Shown: positions 43,901-57,873 of the stretch, one piece after another
Position numbering within the stretch: the stretch's first letter is position 1
How the letters are laid out: the number at the start of each line of letters is the position of its first letter
Origin: Sporothrix humicola
Lineage: Eukaryota; Ascomycota; Sordariomycetes; Ophiostomatales; Ophiostomataceae
DNA: 64,000 nucleotides
Direction of reading: 5' to 3'
NCBI GenBank assembly: GCA_021396245.1
Contig: WNYE01000056.1
Coordinates: forward strand, 124,001-188,000
Made by a program: the position numbers and the translations under genes
The notes under the pieces: generated by a model
The model's database searches: none
Told to the model about the DNA's origin: nothing
Seen by the model: the letters and a program-made list of their open reading frames with translations, nothing else

Positions 43901-46893
43901 ATGGATTCTTACTTCAGATCAGACTCGGCGCGATCGCCTCCAGATAGGTCCTGGAACGATGGGCGCAAAGACGACCGTGACCCATTCTACCGTGGCAGAT
44001 CTCCAGGTATGGACTACATTGATCAATAGGAATCGAATTGACAACATGCTGACGCTTTGCTATTACACAGGACAACCCGAGCGGAATCGCCGCCCAGCAC
44101 GTTCAAGGTCACCAACAGCCCTTGACCGCTATGAACCTCGTTCGCGCGCAAGAGATGATTACGGAAACGGCCGCGACCGGGACCGGGACGATCGCCGGCG
44201 CATAAACTCCCCACCTGCAAACATCGACCGCTACGTTCCTGGCCAGCCATTACACCTTACGTCTTCGGCTGGCGGCATCTCGACCCTCCCTCCTTTGCAC
44301 CACCAGCCGCCACCGCGGCCTGCGATGACGAACCCTATTCCAGACCCGTTGAGCCTTGCCTATCCTGTCGGTTTCTCATTCTTTGGAGAGTGGTGGCGCG
44401 CAAACGAGAAGATCAAGGAAGAGAGCGAGGCACAGAGAACAGGACGCCGGCCAGAGCGGGACCGCCAGCCTCGTGGCACTAAGGAGGCACAAGAGGAGCG
44501 CGAAAAGGAAAAGGCCAAGATCCAGGCAGCCTACGACGTCTACAAGGAGGAGATCCAGGGCAAGATGGCACAGGCCTTTGTCAAGCAGCACAAGGAGGAG
44601 CAGTGGTTCATTGAGCGCTATGTTCCAGCTGTGCGTGACCCCATACGGCAGCAGCTTGCAGAGGTGCGCAAGAGCTTCTATTCTCAGTGGGAACAGGATC
44701 TCGACAGCGGTCTCTTTGACGAGTTCACACTCGAGGGTGTTTCCAAGAACGATGCTCTTGCGGCCGCCGCCGCGGCTGAGAAGGAAGAGGGCGAGGCCAC
44801 GGCCAATGATGTTCTAGGTGTGGGAGACCTGGTGCCGGCAGTGCCTGGAGCAGACATTCGGGACGAAAGTCTGTCTGCGCCCACACTGTTGATTAAGACG
44901 ATCGCACCAACGGTCAGCCGTCAGAACCTTGAGAACTTTTGCCGTGAGCACCTGGGCGAGGGCGAGGGTGGCTACCGGTGGTTGTCACTGAGCGACCCAA
45001 ATCCTGGCAAGCGGTTCCATCGTATCGGATGGATCATGCTCAACCCGGGTCCTGAGGGCGGCTTCCCTGTTACGGACGAGGATGGTAACGTGGATATAGA
45101 GAACCCGACGACCGTCGCCGTGGCAGACCGAGCCCTTGAGGCTGTTAACAGCAAGACAGTCAAGGACGAGGTCCGTGGTGACTTTACGTGCCATGTGGGT
45201 GTGCACAACCCACCGACGAACCTTCGGAAGAAGGCGCTGTGGGACCTGTTCTCAGCACCAGAACGCATTGACAGAGATCTGCACCTTGTTCAGCGTCTGG
45301 TGGCCAAGTTTGAGGCAGACGTCGACCCGACCTTCAACGGCGTGTTCAAGGTCGAAGAGAAGGTCGAGGAGCTGCGCCACACCGGACGTCTCCAGCCTGT
45401 CCATGTTCCGAGCGCTCGCCCCGCCGTGCCCAAGAAGAAGAAGGTCAAGAAGACACGCCAGGTTGACATGGATGTCAACTTGGACTTTGAGGTGGGCGGT
45501 GACGATGGAATGGATGGCCTGGAGGACGGCGAAGAGGACGAGGAAGAAGATGGAGAAGAGCTCGAGGATGGTGCGGTCGTGGACGATGTCGATGACGAGT
45601 ACGTTCTGGGCCAGAAGAAGCAGCTTGATCTGTTGATCGAGTACCTCCGGCGCGTCTTCAACTTTTGTTTCTTCTGTGTGTTTGAGAGCGACTCCGTGCA
45701 TGAGCTGACGCGCAAGTGTCCCGGCGGCCATCTGCGGCGGCCGCGGAGCACGCTGACGGAAGCAGCTTTGGAGGTTGCGCGGGCCACGGCTCACGGCGAG
45801 CCATTCCCAGCCAAGCGGCGCGATCCTTCGTCGTCCGCGGATGCCGAAGAAGGCGAGCTGCCAGAGGAGGGTGGCCGTGGTGGTACCGCCGGCGGCGACA
45901 AGGGCCCCGCCGGTGGCAAGAACCGCATCAACAATCTGCCCAAGGCGGAGCAGCAACTGCACCGCGCCTTCACCTGGGTCAAGACCTTTGAAGAGAAGAT
46001 CCATCAGGTGTTGGATCCTTCGTCAACGGATTTGCGCAAGTTTGGTGGCAAGCCGTTGGACGATGCGATGAACGACGAGCTGGCCAAGCACGTCAAGCAG
46101 GAGGACGAGCACAAGTATCGCTGCAAGCTCCCCGAATGCACGAAGCTGTTTAAGGAAGAACACTTTTGGCGGAAGCATGTTGAAAAGCGCCATGGCGAGT
46201 GGTATGATGCACTGAAAGCCGATGTAAGTCTTTGCCCGCTCCCTCTCTATTTTTGTTGAATCCCCCCCACTAACTCTCCAGTTTGAATTGGTCAATGCAT
46301 ATGCAGCTGACCCGCAACATATTGCACCGACACGGACGGATGCCAGCTCCAATGGCCACTTCTCAACCGGCGCAGGACAGACGCCGACGGGCACACCTCG
46401 CGGATTCAATCTGCAGAATTACAACCTGAGCGCAGTCGGTGGCCTGCCTGCGATTCCGGGCTTCCCTGGTCCTGGCGGCAGCCCCGGCTTCAACATGATG
46501 AACCCTGTGGCCATGCAGGTGCCGGGCAGCTGGCAGAACCCCATGGGTAGTGGTAGCCCTGGTGGCCCTGGTCCGATCCGTCGCGGTGGCGGCCCACGGC
46601 ACAACAACAACCGGCCCGGTCCTTACGACCGTCGGCCTATGCGCTGGAACCCCGACGGCGGCCTTATTGGCGGTCCGCCGATGCACGGTAGTGGCGGCGG
46701 TCGTGGTGGCCGTAACGGAGGCGGTGGAGGCGGCCCTTCTGCTGGTGGCAGCGGCACGCCTGGACGTTGGGGCGATGGTGCTGGTGGCGGTGCCGCTGTT
46801 GGACCCCGCGAGGCCATCCAGGGCCGCACGATCAAGAGCTACGATGATCTGGACCAGGCCGGCAACGGTGCTGGCGGTGAGCTGAACTATTGA
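43901..46893 (+). CDS. ARS2/SERRATE-like RNA-processing zinc-finger protein
   Basis: Nuclear scaffold that links the cap-binding complex to RNA processing and decay; Pir2 in fission yeast. Model: 43901..44006, 44071..46223, 46282..46893, 956 residues. Exon 1 codes an Arg/Ser/Asp-rich start (MDSYFRSDSARSPPDRSW) typical of the family. The SERRATE/ARS2 N-terminal region has FGEWWRANEKIKEE and FIERYVPAVRDP. A central RRM-like part reads KTIAPTVSRQNLENFCREHLG, followed by DVDPTFNGVF and an acidic stretch. YLRRVFNFCFFCVFE and CPGGHLRR mark the C-terminal core. A C2H2 finger lies at CKLPECTKLF to HVEKRH. The tail is Gly-rich with RGG-like pieces. The splice at 46223 joins KAD to FELVNAYAAD. Confidence 0.9.
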
Positions 46894-47475
46894 GTTTGAG
46901 CTCATTTAAGTTTGCATTCTGAAACCAGAGGACTTTGGGCCTCCTAGGTTGATATTTTAGAGACTTTGAAAGAATTGGTACGGCAAAGGATTGGACGTTA
47001 CTTTGGTATTGGAGGTTTTTATTTTTAGTGTAAGAATGACTATGTAGCAAAAAGGCTTATCCAAAAATATATATTATACTTGGGACAAGAAGAAAACAAA
47101 GTTTGGTGATGGTTTGAATCGGCTTATTGGTAGGGGGTGTTGTTGTCTTGCTTAGTCATTTTGCTCGCCACTAAAATTTTCACCTTCATCCCGTTTGGCA
47201 TCAACAAACCACAAGCCAAAAACAAGCATACCTCCATCATCTACAAATATCATACACGCCGACTGTTTAGTCCAGAAGTTTTTTATCTACTTCACCTGAA
47301 TTTCTACGTCATATAATAAATATATTTGTGATTTTATTGGGATTTTTTTTACCAATTAAAAATTCATCGGATATTGTTACCTCTTTTATCAAATTTATTT
47401 TCAATCTTACATCAAAATCTACAACACACTCTCCCACAACAACTCAAGAACTCACAACCATAAACCACGCACACA
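46894..47475. other. Tandem intergenic region, ARS2-like to DPH4
   Basis: AT-rich, including 47280-47420. Holds the ARS2 3' end and DPH4 promoter. No ORF or RNA is supported. Confidence 0.5.
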
Positions 47476-48093
47476 ATGGCTGACCCTCGCAAGACGCCGT
47501 GGCTTGTCCTCGGCCTGGACGCCTCCTGGTTTACATCCTCTTCATACCCATCAGACGCCTCTTCTACATCGCCGGCCGACCAGGCCACTCGCGCTGCTCT
47601 TGTCCGTCGTGCCTACCGCCGCGCCCTGCTCCAGCACCACCCTGACAAGCAGATGCGGACGGGTGCCACGCCTTCCTCGTATACTGTCGACGACATCAAG
47701 GCCGCCTATATTGCCCTGGGTGGCGATGCTGGTTCTGCTGCCGCACCTGCCGCCGGTGCTTTGGAGACCGCCAAAGCTTCCCTCGAGACAACTGCCACCG
47801 GCCTCGAGATTGTCGACCTGGACGAGCTGCCGTACGACGAGGCGACCCAGACGTGGTACCGGGCCTGCCGGTGCGGCAACCCGCGGGGGTACACGTTTGG
47901 CGAGCACGATTTGGAGGAGGAGCTGGACGCCGAAGCAATGGAGGAGCTTCTTGTCGGCAGAGAAAAGGGCACGACAATACCGGCCGGCGAGCTGCTGGTG
48001 GGCTGCCAGGACTGCAGCCTGTGGCTGTGTGTACACTTTGCCGTGGCGCCAGATGGGGGCGAAGACGACGACGACGAAGGCGAGGAGGCTTGA
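47476..48093 (+). CDS. DPH4: Diphthamide biosynthesis protein 4 (J-domain, CSL zinc finger)
   Basis: J-protein needed, with Dph1-3, for the first step of diphthamide formation on elongation factor 2 in the cytosol; its zinc finger can bind iron and pass electrons. Single exon, 205 residues. The J domain spans the first 80 residues with the HPD tripeptide at 55-57 (QHHPDKQMR). The CSL finger has CRCGNPRGYTFGE near residue 131 and CQDCSLWLCV near 177, giving the four expected cysteines. An alanine-rich linker joins the two domains, and the tail is acidic (Asp/Glu run). Start ATG has an A-rich leader directly before it. Confidence 0.92.
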   Translation: MADPRKTPWLVLGLDASWFTSSSYPSDASSTSPADQATRAALVRRAYRRALLQHHPDKQMRTGATPSSYTVDDIKAAYIALGGDAGSAAAPAAGALETAKASLETTATGLEIVDLDELPYDEATQTWYRACRCGNPRGYTFGEHDLEEELDAEAMEELLVGREKGTTIPAGELLVGCQDCSLWLCVHFAVAPDGGEDDDDEGEEA

Positions 48094-50124
<2,031 letters not shown>

Positions 50125-50140
50125 TGTGGCGGTTGTGTGA

Positions 50141-51508
50141 CTGGAAGGGCGCAAGTTAGTAATGATGGCTCGAAGCAAATGCAGGTCACAGAATGTGTTA
50201 AGGTAGCAAGACGGTGAAAAGAGAGGGTGCAGGTGACAAAAGGGCGGAGACGAGGCAGAGCGAGACCACGGCAAGCTGAAGGTGAGAAAAGGAGGGGAAG
50301 GCAAAGGGGATTGACAGCTATAACACAGCTAGCAGGGCTAACGAACATGTTGATTGGAAAATAGATGGAAAGCGAACGGCTTGGTAAAAAGAAGGTTGCA
50401 CTAGACAAGCAAAAAGTGGTTGGTGTCGATGTTTGAATTTGCGGTGTTGACGATATGCAGGAGGTGAAAGAGTGTTGAGGGAGGTGAGAGGAGAAGGGTT
50501 CAGGTTCAGGAGGCAGAAGGCGGAGTGAAGGAGAGGGCAAGATTGGGAGAGGTCAGGTGGAACAGGGCGAGTGAAAAAGAGGGCCAAACGGCACTGTGAG
50601 TGAAAAAAGGAGGCTCTCCCCGCTTCTCTCTTCTGGTCGATGCGGTGGGGTCCGCGCAAAAGTGGCACTAAAGCGGACAAGCACAGCGCCAGCAAGCAAG
50701 CCAGCAAGCGCCAGATCAACGAGCCACAGGACAACAGGACAAACAAGCCCGCGCCAAATAGAGAACACGGGTACGACAGGCGAACGCAGCGGCACCGAGT
50801 ATCAAGGCCGAAGCGAAGCGCTCTGATGGCGGAAACCAAAAGTGGTGATGCAAAAAGGGCAGAAGCGTAAGCCTTGGCCAACACAACTGCTCTATTTGCG
50901 CCTCGCCCATCCCGTCATATACAAGTATGGTTTCGACCTATGCCCGCGAAAGCGACGCGCAAGCCGGAGCCGGGAGAGCTAGAAAAGAGACCATGGCGCA
51001 GCTGGCCACGCAGGCCACCTTTGCACAGTCATTCTCTCTCGCTCACCGGTCCTTTTAATCCGTATTGCAATCCCTCCAGCGACAAGAGAAAGTGGGTGCC
51101 GGAGGGGCGGTCAATTGGGAGGACATGGCGTGCCGGACGCGGGCAGGCATAGGCATAACGGAGGGGGCCGGTCGATGCGAACGGTCACGGTGGTTCGCCG
51201 GTCTCTTTTGGTCTCGCGAAGGTCGGTGCTTGCATTTTGCATTTGCATTTAAACGTGCATCTGCATCCTGCTCGATCTCGGCTGCTGTCTGGCTGGTCTG
51301 CGGGCAATGGTGGGGGTATGTGGGAGAAGAAGAGGGCAAGACGACGAAGGGAGCTTGGGAGGGCAGAGGAGTCGCAAGGCAGAGTGCAAGGGCAGGAGAA
51401 GCAGAAACGTGAAACATTGACATCATGATATGTATGGATCATGACGACGGCGACGATGCAAGTAGAAAGAAGCTTTTGTTGCGCTTCCACATAGGGCTGA
51501 CAACGTAC
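50141..51508 (-). promoter_or_regulatory. Candidate 5'-leader intron of 14-3-3
   Basis: Just upstream of the ATG (minus strand) a good acceptor is seen: branch-like ACTAAC at about 50154-50159 and CCTTCCAG ending at 50141. The nearest good donor I found upstream is AAG|GTACGT at 51508, preceded by a CT-rich leader. This would give an untranslated intron of about 1.37 kb. Splice signals are seen; the pairing is inference. Confidence 0.35.
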
Positions 51509-54500
51509 CTTGAAGAAAAAAGGGAAATAAGAGAGGTGAAGGAGTGTTTAGAGACGGTGGTGGATGTGGTTGGTGATGGAGTTGGTTGTGGATGATCGAA
51601 TGAATTGGAAAACAAAAAAAAAGGGGAGAGGAGACAAAAAGTAAGAGGGAAAGGGAAAGAAGGCGAAATGCGATCGAGGCAGGAAAATTGGGGATTTTGG
51701 CAAGAGTGGTGTTGTTCTCTGTTTTGGTTGACGCGATTTGCTGGTGAGAGGGAGCCAGACAGGGAAGGAAGGAATCAAGAAAATGCGGCGTTAGGGGGGG
51801 AGGAGGGGGTGCTCTCTGGCAGGCGGAAGGGATGGAAGGTGGAAGGAGGGAGGGGCGTGGTAGGAATTGGCAGCCAAGGAAACGGGCAGTCAGGGCAGGA
51901 ACTAATGGGGACGGTATCTTCACAGTGCGTTCTCGGTAGCTGGGTGGGCAGTTTCGGGGCGGCCTGGTGGAATTACAGGGGCACCAGGGGCAATAGGCCG
52001 TCGGCATGCGTTGTGCGCAGCAACTAAATTGAGATACATGGCTGACGGTGAGCGTAACGGTGCAAGGTCAAGTACCGACCGTTGGAGTCAGAGAGCATTT
52101 TCGATGCTTTTTGCACACCGCACATCTGCTACGAGAACAAAGCCACGATGTGCAGGGCAAACAGAATGCGATTGTGCTGTATTTAGCATTCACGAATATT
52201 GGTTGTGCATTTTTCGTGAGTTTCTCGTGAACATGCATCCCCCCGTTCTGTCCAGTCGCTCCTTCCCTCTGGCCCTGGTCCATTCATTCTGTGCGCCGTA
52301 GTACGCCTGATCTTTTCAAACAGGGCGACCTGTCAGCAGTGCCTTCCATTCCTGTCACAGGAAACGCCAGCGAGAACAAAACGTTCAAGAAACACTGAGA
52401 AACACCGGCTGCGGGCCTGCCCCAACGAACTGAATCCCCCGGGGAGCCACTTCCATTGTGACGAGAAGAAGAAAAAGGCCAATTGTCAACGAATGTTTCG
52501 AAGGAATCCCTCTTCACGTGACAAGATGCGCAACCGCGCAATGTGGCCCGTGTAGATTCTCGCCTTGTCCTGGCCTTGTCGGCATGTTCCCTACCTAATT
52601 TTAAATAGAAAAATAATCCCAGCTGAAAGGGAGGGAAGGTGAGGGGTGGCTCCAGATGGTGGGCTATTGCTTCTTTTGGTGTGGATTGGGCGGCGCGTGG
52701 CTGTGCTGGCGACTGAAAAATGCAAAACGAGGCAAGAGTAACCAAACAACCAAGGAAAGCGCAAAGGGAGGAAGAAAGAGAAACAAGAACAAGGAAAGAG
52801 GGGCCGCAAAGGCGAATTGTCCCAGCGAAACGCGCCGCATAACGTCACTTGTTTTCGATATCAACAGCGCATATTATTACGTGCCTTTGTCTGCCTGTTG
52901 CTGCAGAGGACACCCTGAATACCAGATATGCTCATGAATCCGCTATTCTCGTCGACTCCTCTCCTGGTCCTCCTCTTTTCGCATTGAAACGGGCCTTCGC
53001 CCTTGATTCGACGTCCTGGTGGGATTGCTCTCATTTCCCATTTCCCATTTCCCCTCTCTCCCTCCCTCTGTTGTGGACGCTATTAATATCACCTATTGTG
53101 ATCGCTCTTGTTATTTGCAGAACGGAGAAGGCGCTTGGGGAGACAAAGAAAAAGGCAAAGACGCAGCAGCGCACAGGATGCTCGTATTCGACTAACATCC
53201 CGATGGCGTACGTATCAAGAAACGAAAACCGGCCGTCGTTTGTGGACATGTATCTGTGTAGCTCCTGCTAGTTTTGCTACGGCCTGGCCAAGCTCGTGTC
53301 ACTTTTAGAAGCTTTAGCCAGAGCCGGTTCAAGTATCTAATGTAAGTTGTTTATGCGTTTGCGGTACCTGTCGGATGGCCCGATGACGTTCTCGTGCATT
53401 GCGCCGGTCGGGATATTTGCAGAAACGACCACAACTTGGGCACAAGGCTCTGCTCTGTTTTGCACTGGTTATCTGCTTGCTTGTTATAGACGGCGATGCC
53501 GGTTGGGTGAGAGCCAGACCGGCACTCGAAACGCACCACCAAATGTGGTTTTCTGTTCTGTTTGAAACCAGTTCTCTACCACGGCTGGCCTTTTGAAGCT
53601 CTTTCAATGCTGCCTGTAGGCCCTGTGGGCCAAGCCCGGGCAACACATTCCACAAGCTTCATTTACGACGGCAGTGTCCGGTTGTGAATAGCGAGTTTTG
53701 AATGTCTTGTAAAAACGTCACGTGGTGCGTTCCTGACGGCGTCCACTAGGAACGACTGGAGCTGACTGTAGGCTATCAGACCGCCTTGAAATTGGTGGCA
53801 GCTGTATTTCGTCATTGAAGACTTTTTTATACCGCGATAATGAGTGAAATTAACCAAAAATCACTTTGTTCGCAACACACAAGCCATGCGGTCAAATTCT
53901 CATCTGATGATGCAAGCTCCAACGTGGCAGGTAAAGTCACGTGATAACACCAGGAAGCTTTGCATTGGAATCAGCTCATGCTTGCGTTGTACGTGGCAGC
54001 TGTCAACATAGCGCCCTTCAAGTTAGATTTTGATACTGTCAATTCATAAAGTAGCTTGCATCGTGACTCTTGCTTCCCCAAAGCTTCTCGCCATCCCATG
54101 ATCCCATCTTTGCTCACATTGCCCACTCAGCACAGCTCGGCGGATGACGGAGCTTCCAGCTTCCAGCTGTGACGTTTTTGTGTGGTTTTGCTGGTCTTGG
54201 TTCCTCGCCTGGCGGCTGGCCAGGCCCAGAAAGTGGGGTGCTTTAGGCAAGTGGCCTGTCCCACAGTGGGCTTCTGCTGCCTTTTGCGGTGTCTTTCAGT
54301 GTTTGTTCGCCGTCACCGATCGCACCACCCCTCCTTCTGGCTCCTTCCTTTGACTGTTCTGTTCTGTTCTCCCGGACTGCTCCTGCCCCCAAAGAACCAA
54401 AACCCAATCCGAGCCGCATATCCAATCACGCGTGGTTTTTTTCGCTTCCGGCCTATTTACTTGACGTTTCCTCCTCTTCCTCTCCACACCACTCTCCTTC

Positions 54501-54561
54501 TTTCTTCCTTTCTTCACCACCACACACTCTTCACACCTCATCCACCCACTACACACAAAAA
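51509..54561. other. Gene-free region between 14-3-3 and the ATPase inhibitor gene
   Basis: The minus strand is CT-rich in 51520-51900 and again near 52700-52850, compatible with leader or promoter of 14-3-3. CACGTG-type sites lie at 52515, 53719 and 53938. A TGTTCTGTTCTGTTC run is at about 54355. Open frames (for example 53329-53655, minus) lack any recognisable domain. No tRNA, repeat or transposon remnant was found. Confidence 0.45.
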
Positions 54562-54980
54562 ATGCTTCGCCAATTCACTGCTGCTGCCCGCCCGGCAACT
54601 CTGCGCACCACTGCCCGGACCTTTGCCACCAGCGCTATCCGCATGGCCGAGGGCGACACCGGCGCTCCCCGCACCGGCGGGTAAGTCAAAACACCCGAGA
54701 GAGACGATACACTACGAAGAGAGACACAGCTAACAACCCAGTGACGCTTTCACCCGCCGCGAGAAGGCCGCCGAGGACTACGCCATCCGCCAGCGCGAGA
54801 AGGAGAAGCTCCTGCAGCTCAAGCAGAAGCTCAAGGAGCAGCAGGCCCACCTGGACCAGCTGACCGCGCACATGTATGTGGACATCCGGGGCTGGAGAGA
54901 CTTTGAAAGATATTTGACGGAGACTGTTGCTAACCTACGACAGTGACGAGCTCACCAAGGACCACGACTCCAAGAAATAA
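54562..54980 (+). CDS. INH1: Mitochondrial F1F0-ATPase inhibitor (IF1/INH1)
   Basis: Blocks ATP hydrolysis by the F1 ATPase when the proton gradient fails, in the mitochondrial matrix. Model: 54562..54680, 54742..54873, 54944..54980, 95 residues, normal for the family. The N-terminal 28 residues are a clear mitochondrial presequence (MLRQFTAAARPATLRTTAR, Arg/Ala/Thr-rich, no acids). The inhibitory segment is DAFTRREKAAEDYAIRQREK, followed by a coiled-coil helix of Lys/Leu/Gln. The two introns carry good GCTAAC branch points. Joins keep frame through TGGDAFTRR and TAHIDELTK. Tail-to-tail with NSP1. Confidence 0.93.
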
Positions 54981-55685
54981 ATTGGAAACCCAAAATAAAC
55001 CTCACATTGTGTGACGACGGCGATGCAGCTTTGATTCCTACAAACAGGGACAGACAACGACGCACAGCGCAGCCACATAAAAAACAACAAAAAAAAAGCA
55101 GCTTCTGAGACAGGGGTTTGGAGTTGATTTGCAGCATTGCGTCATCTATCGAGCAACAGAGCTTCTGTGAAAGGAAGCATGGAGCTTTGAAGGAGGACTA
55201 CAGAGTACATACAACAACACATAGCCAAATTGAAAGGCCATTGGGGTCTCTTCTGTCGTTAGGAAAGACACTATTCAGCTCATTATTTACGTTGGAAAGC
55301 ATTGCTTTTTTACAATTATTTACTTCCGCGCCGATGTCGTAAGCATAGCCTTAAAACGCTTTTCACTCGAGTTTCTCGATGGCCTAGTGCCAGTGTAAAT
55401 TAAAAGATATCTACCGTGTTTTTGCGCACTTTGATCCACCTGGACATATTGTACATTTGAAAAGGAAAACAACAAAACAAGATCAAAACGCGGCAAGTGT
55501 AGGAAATCAAAACAGAACAAGAAAAGAGGACAAAATAACAGCCATGATCCGGGTACATAAAAAAGGCTGCCAATCTCCGACAGAGGGCCAACCGCCTTTT
55601 GCAAATTCCATGCTTTCAATTCCTCCCAATGTATTTCTCCCAACTCGACCAATTCAACACACCCAACTACACTCAACCGTAGGGC
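54981..55685. other. Convergent 3' flanks of INH1 and NSP1
   Basis: No gene supported. AT-rich with A-runs; open frames are chance. Confidence 0.5.
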
Positions 55686-57873
55686 TTACCGCCGGCCCAT
55701 GTAAGACCGGTAGAAGCTCTCGGCCGCATCGTTTTCCAGACCACCGTGTGAGCCACCGAGGTTGGCCTCCGTCTTCTTGGCCGCCGCAACCTTGGCTTGC
55801 AGGGCCGCAGCGTTGGTATCGATCCACTGCAGCTGGCTCAGATGGCCGTTGAGAACCCGCACAATTTGGCTCAACTAAAAGGATGTTAGTAAATGTGTAC
55901 CTTGCACGAATGAACATTTGAGAGCGCCAACTTACCGGATCGTCTGTCTTGCCCGTCTTGCTCAGGCTGCCCGAGATGTCATTGATCTCCTTGATCATCT
56001 TGGTCATGTCCTTGCTCATATCCTCCATGCGGTCGATCAGACGCTCGGCCAGCTTGTACGTCCGCTCGCGCTCCTGGTCGGGGCCCGTGAGCTGCTCGCC
56101 CGGTCCGCTCTGCCGGCTCAGCAGCTCCTCAGCCTCGCGCTCGTACCGGTCCAGCCATGCGGCCAGCTCGTCCTGCTGGCTCTCAACGGACTGCAGCTGC
56201 CGGTCGATCTCGTTGCTGGCACGCTCGGCCTCATACGTCTCGAGGTACAGCTTCTGAATCTTCTCGCCGTTCTCGACGAGCTTCTGGTCCCACTCCTTGA
56301 CGCGCGATGCCTGGCCCTGGAACTCCTTCTGGTACTTGTCCAGGTCCGTCGCCCACCGGCCGATAATCTCGTCCATGGTGCGGTTCTTTAGCCGCGCCAG
56401 CTGGGAGGTAGGGCCTGTGGTGGAGCTGCCAAAGGCAGTGGTTGAGGGAGTAGACGAGGCACCAGCAGCAGTAGTCGAAGCTCCGGCAGTGGCGCCGGAA
56501 GCAGCCGTAGCTGTTGTGGTGGATGCGGCGCCGGGCGCTGTGGTAGTGGCAGCCGGCTTGGCACCAAACAGGCTAGAAGTCGTGGTAGAGGCGGCGGGGG
56601 CAGCAGTCGATGCCGGAGTGGTCGTAGCCGTCGTCGCACCACCGCCAAACAGACCGCCCGAAGCAGGAGCAGTCGTTGTCGCAGTTGTGGCAGCTGGCTT
56701 CGCGCCAAACAGGGAAGGGGTTGCAGCGGCAGGTGCAGCTGTCGTAGTAGCAGCCGGGGTTGCAGCAGCAGTGGAAGCAGCACCGCCAAACAGGCCACCA
56801 GAGGCAGGAGCAGAGGTGGTCGTAGCAGACGAAGTGGCACCGCCAAAGAGACCGCCGGAGGCAGCCGGGGCGGACGTAGTCGCAGGAGCGGTTGTAGCAC
56901 CGCCGCCGAACAGACCGCCAGATGGTGCAGCGGCACTAGTGGTTGCTGGTGTAGCAGCAGCGCCGCCAAACAGGCCGCCACCGGTGCTAGCAGCCGCAGC
57001 CGGAGCAGCAGTAGTGGCAGGCTTGGCACCAAACAGAGACGGGGTAGCCGTCGCTGTGGTCGTCGCCGGCGTAGAGGCGCTCGTTGTGGTACCGAACAGG
57101 CCGCCCGGCTTCGCAGTCTGTGTTGTGGCAGCAGCACCGCCAAAGAGACCGCCCGAAGACGTGCCGGTGGCTCCAGAAGCTGCAGGTGCCGCGCCTCCAA
57201 ACAGAGATGTGGCCGCAGGCTTGGTCGTTGCCGGTGGTGCTCCCGCAGGTGTGGTCGACCCTAGTCCGCTAAACAGGGGCTTCGCAGGTGTGGCAGAGCC
57301 AGCTCCAGAGAACAGTCCGCCGCCGAGGCCGCCAGCAGTTGTGGTTGCAGTAGTACCAGCAGCTGCCGGTGCAGATGATGCAGCAGTGCCAAAACCACCA
57401 AAGCTGGGTGTTGTGCTGCCCGACGGGGTACTCGTGGCAGGCGTGGCGCCGAACAGGCTCTTGGGGGCGGCAGCAGTGCCAGTAGCAGCAGGCGTAGCCG
57501 AGCCGAAGCTGAGGCCAGTCGTGGCAGGCTTGGCTGCCGCACCGCCGAAAAGACCGCCACCGGTGCTGGGCGTGGTGGATGCACCAGCCGCCGGTGTTGA
57601 GCCAAACAGACCACCACCGCCCGTCGAAGCACCGCCGAACAGAGGCTTGCCAGCAGAAGGTGTCGTTGTCGAGGCACCACCGAAAAGGCCGCCGCCGGAC
57701 GTGGCAGGCTGTGAAGATGCAGCGGGAGCAGCGCTAGTGCCCGCGTTGCCGAAAGAGAACGAGGGAGTGCCAGATGTGGTACCTGCTCCGGCAGCACCAA
57801 ATAGTGACGGAGCACTTGTGGCAGGGGTCGACGAGCCACCCGCCCCCGAAGTACCGCCGAAACTGAAGGACAT
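55686..57873 (-). CDS. NSP1: FG nucleoporin Nsp1 (Nup62 family)
   Basis: Central-channel nucleoporin: its FG repeats form the permeability barrier and its coiled coil binds Nup57/Nup49 and Nup82 partners. Model: 55936..57873 joined to 55686..55874, 708 residues. Residues 1-485 are Ala/Thr/Pro-rich with more than twenty FG dipeptides, mostly GLFGG or SLFGA; only the first few are FSFG. The conserved C-terminal coiled coil begins TSQLARLKNRTMDEIIGRW and continues WDQKLVENGEKIQKLYLET and YEREAEELLSRQSGPGEQL. The last exon gives LSQIVRVLNGHLSQLQWID, the expected end. The antisense strand is open over almost the whole FG part, a by-product of codon bias. Confidence 0.94.

Noticed and set aside
52300..54100. 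Several short ORFs on both strands (for example 53329-53655, minus)
   Set aside because: No ATG-led frame with domain content, no splice pattern, composition unlike the real genes.
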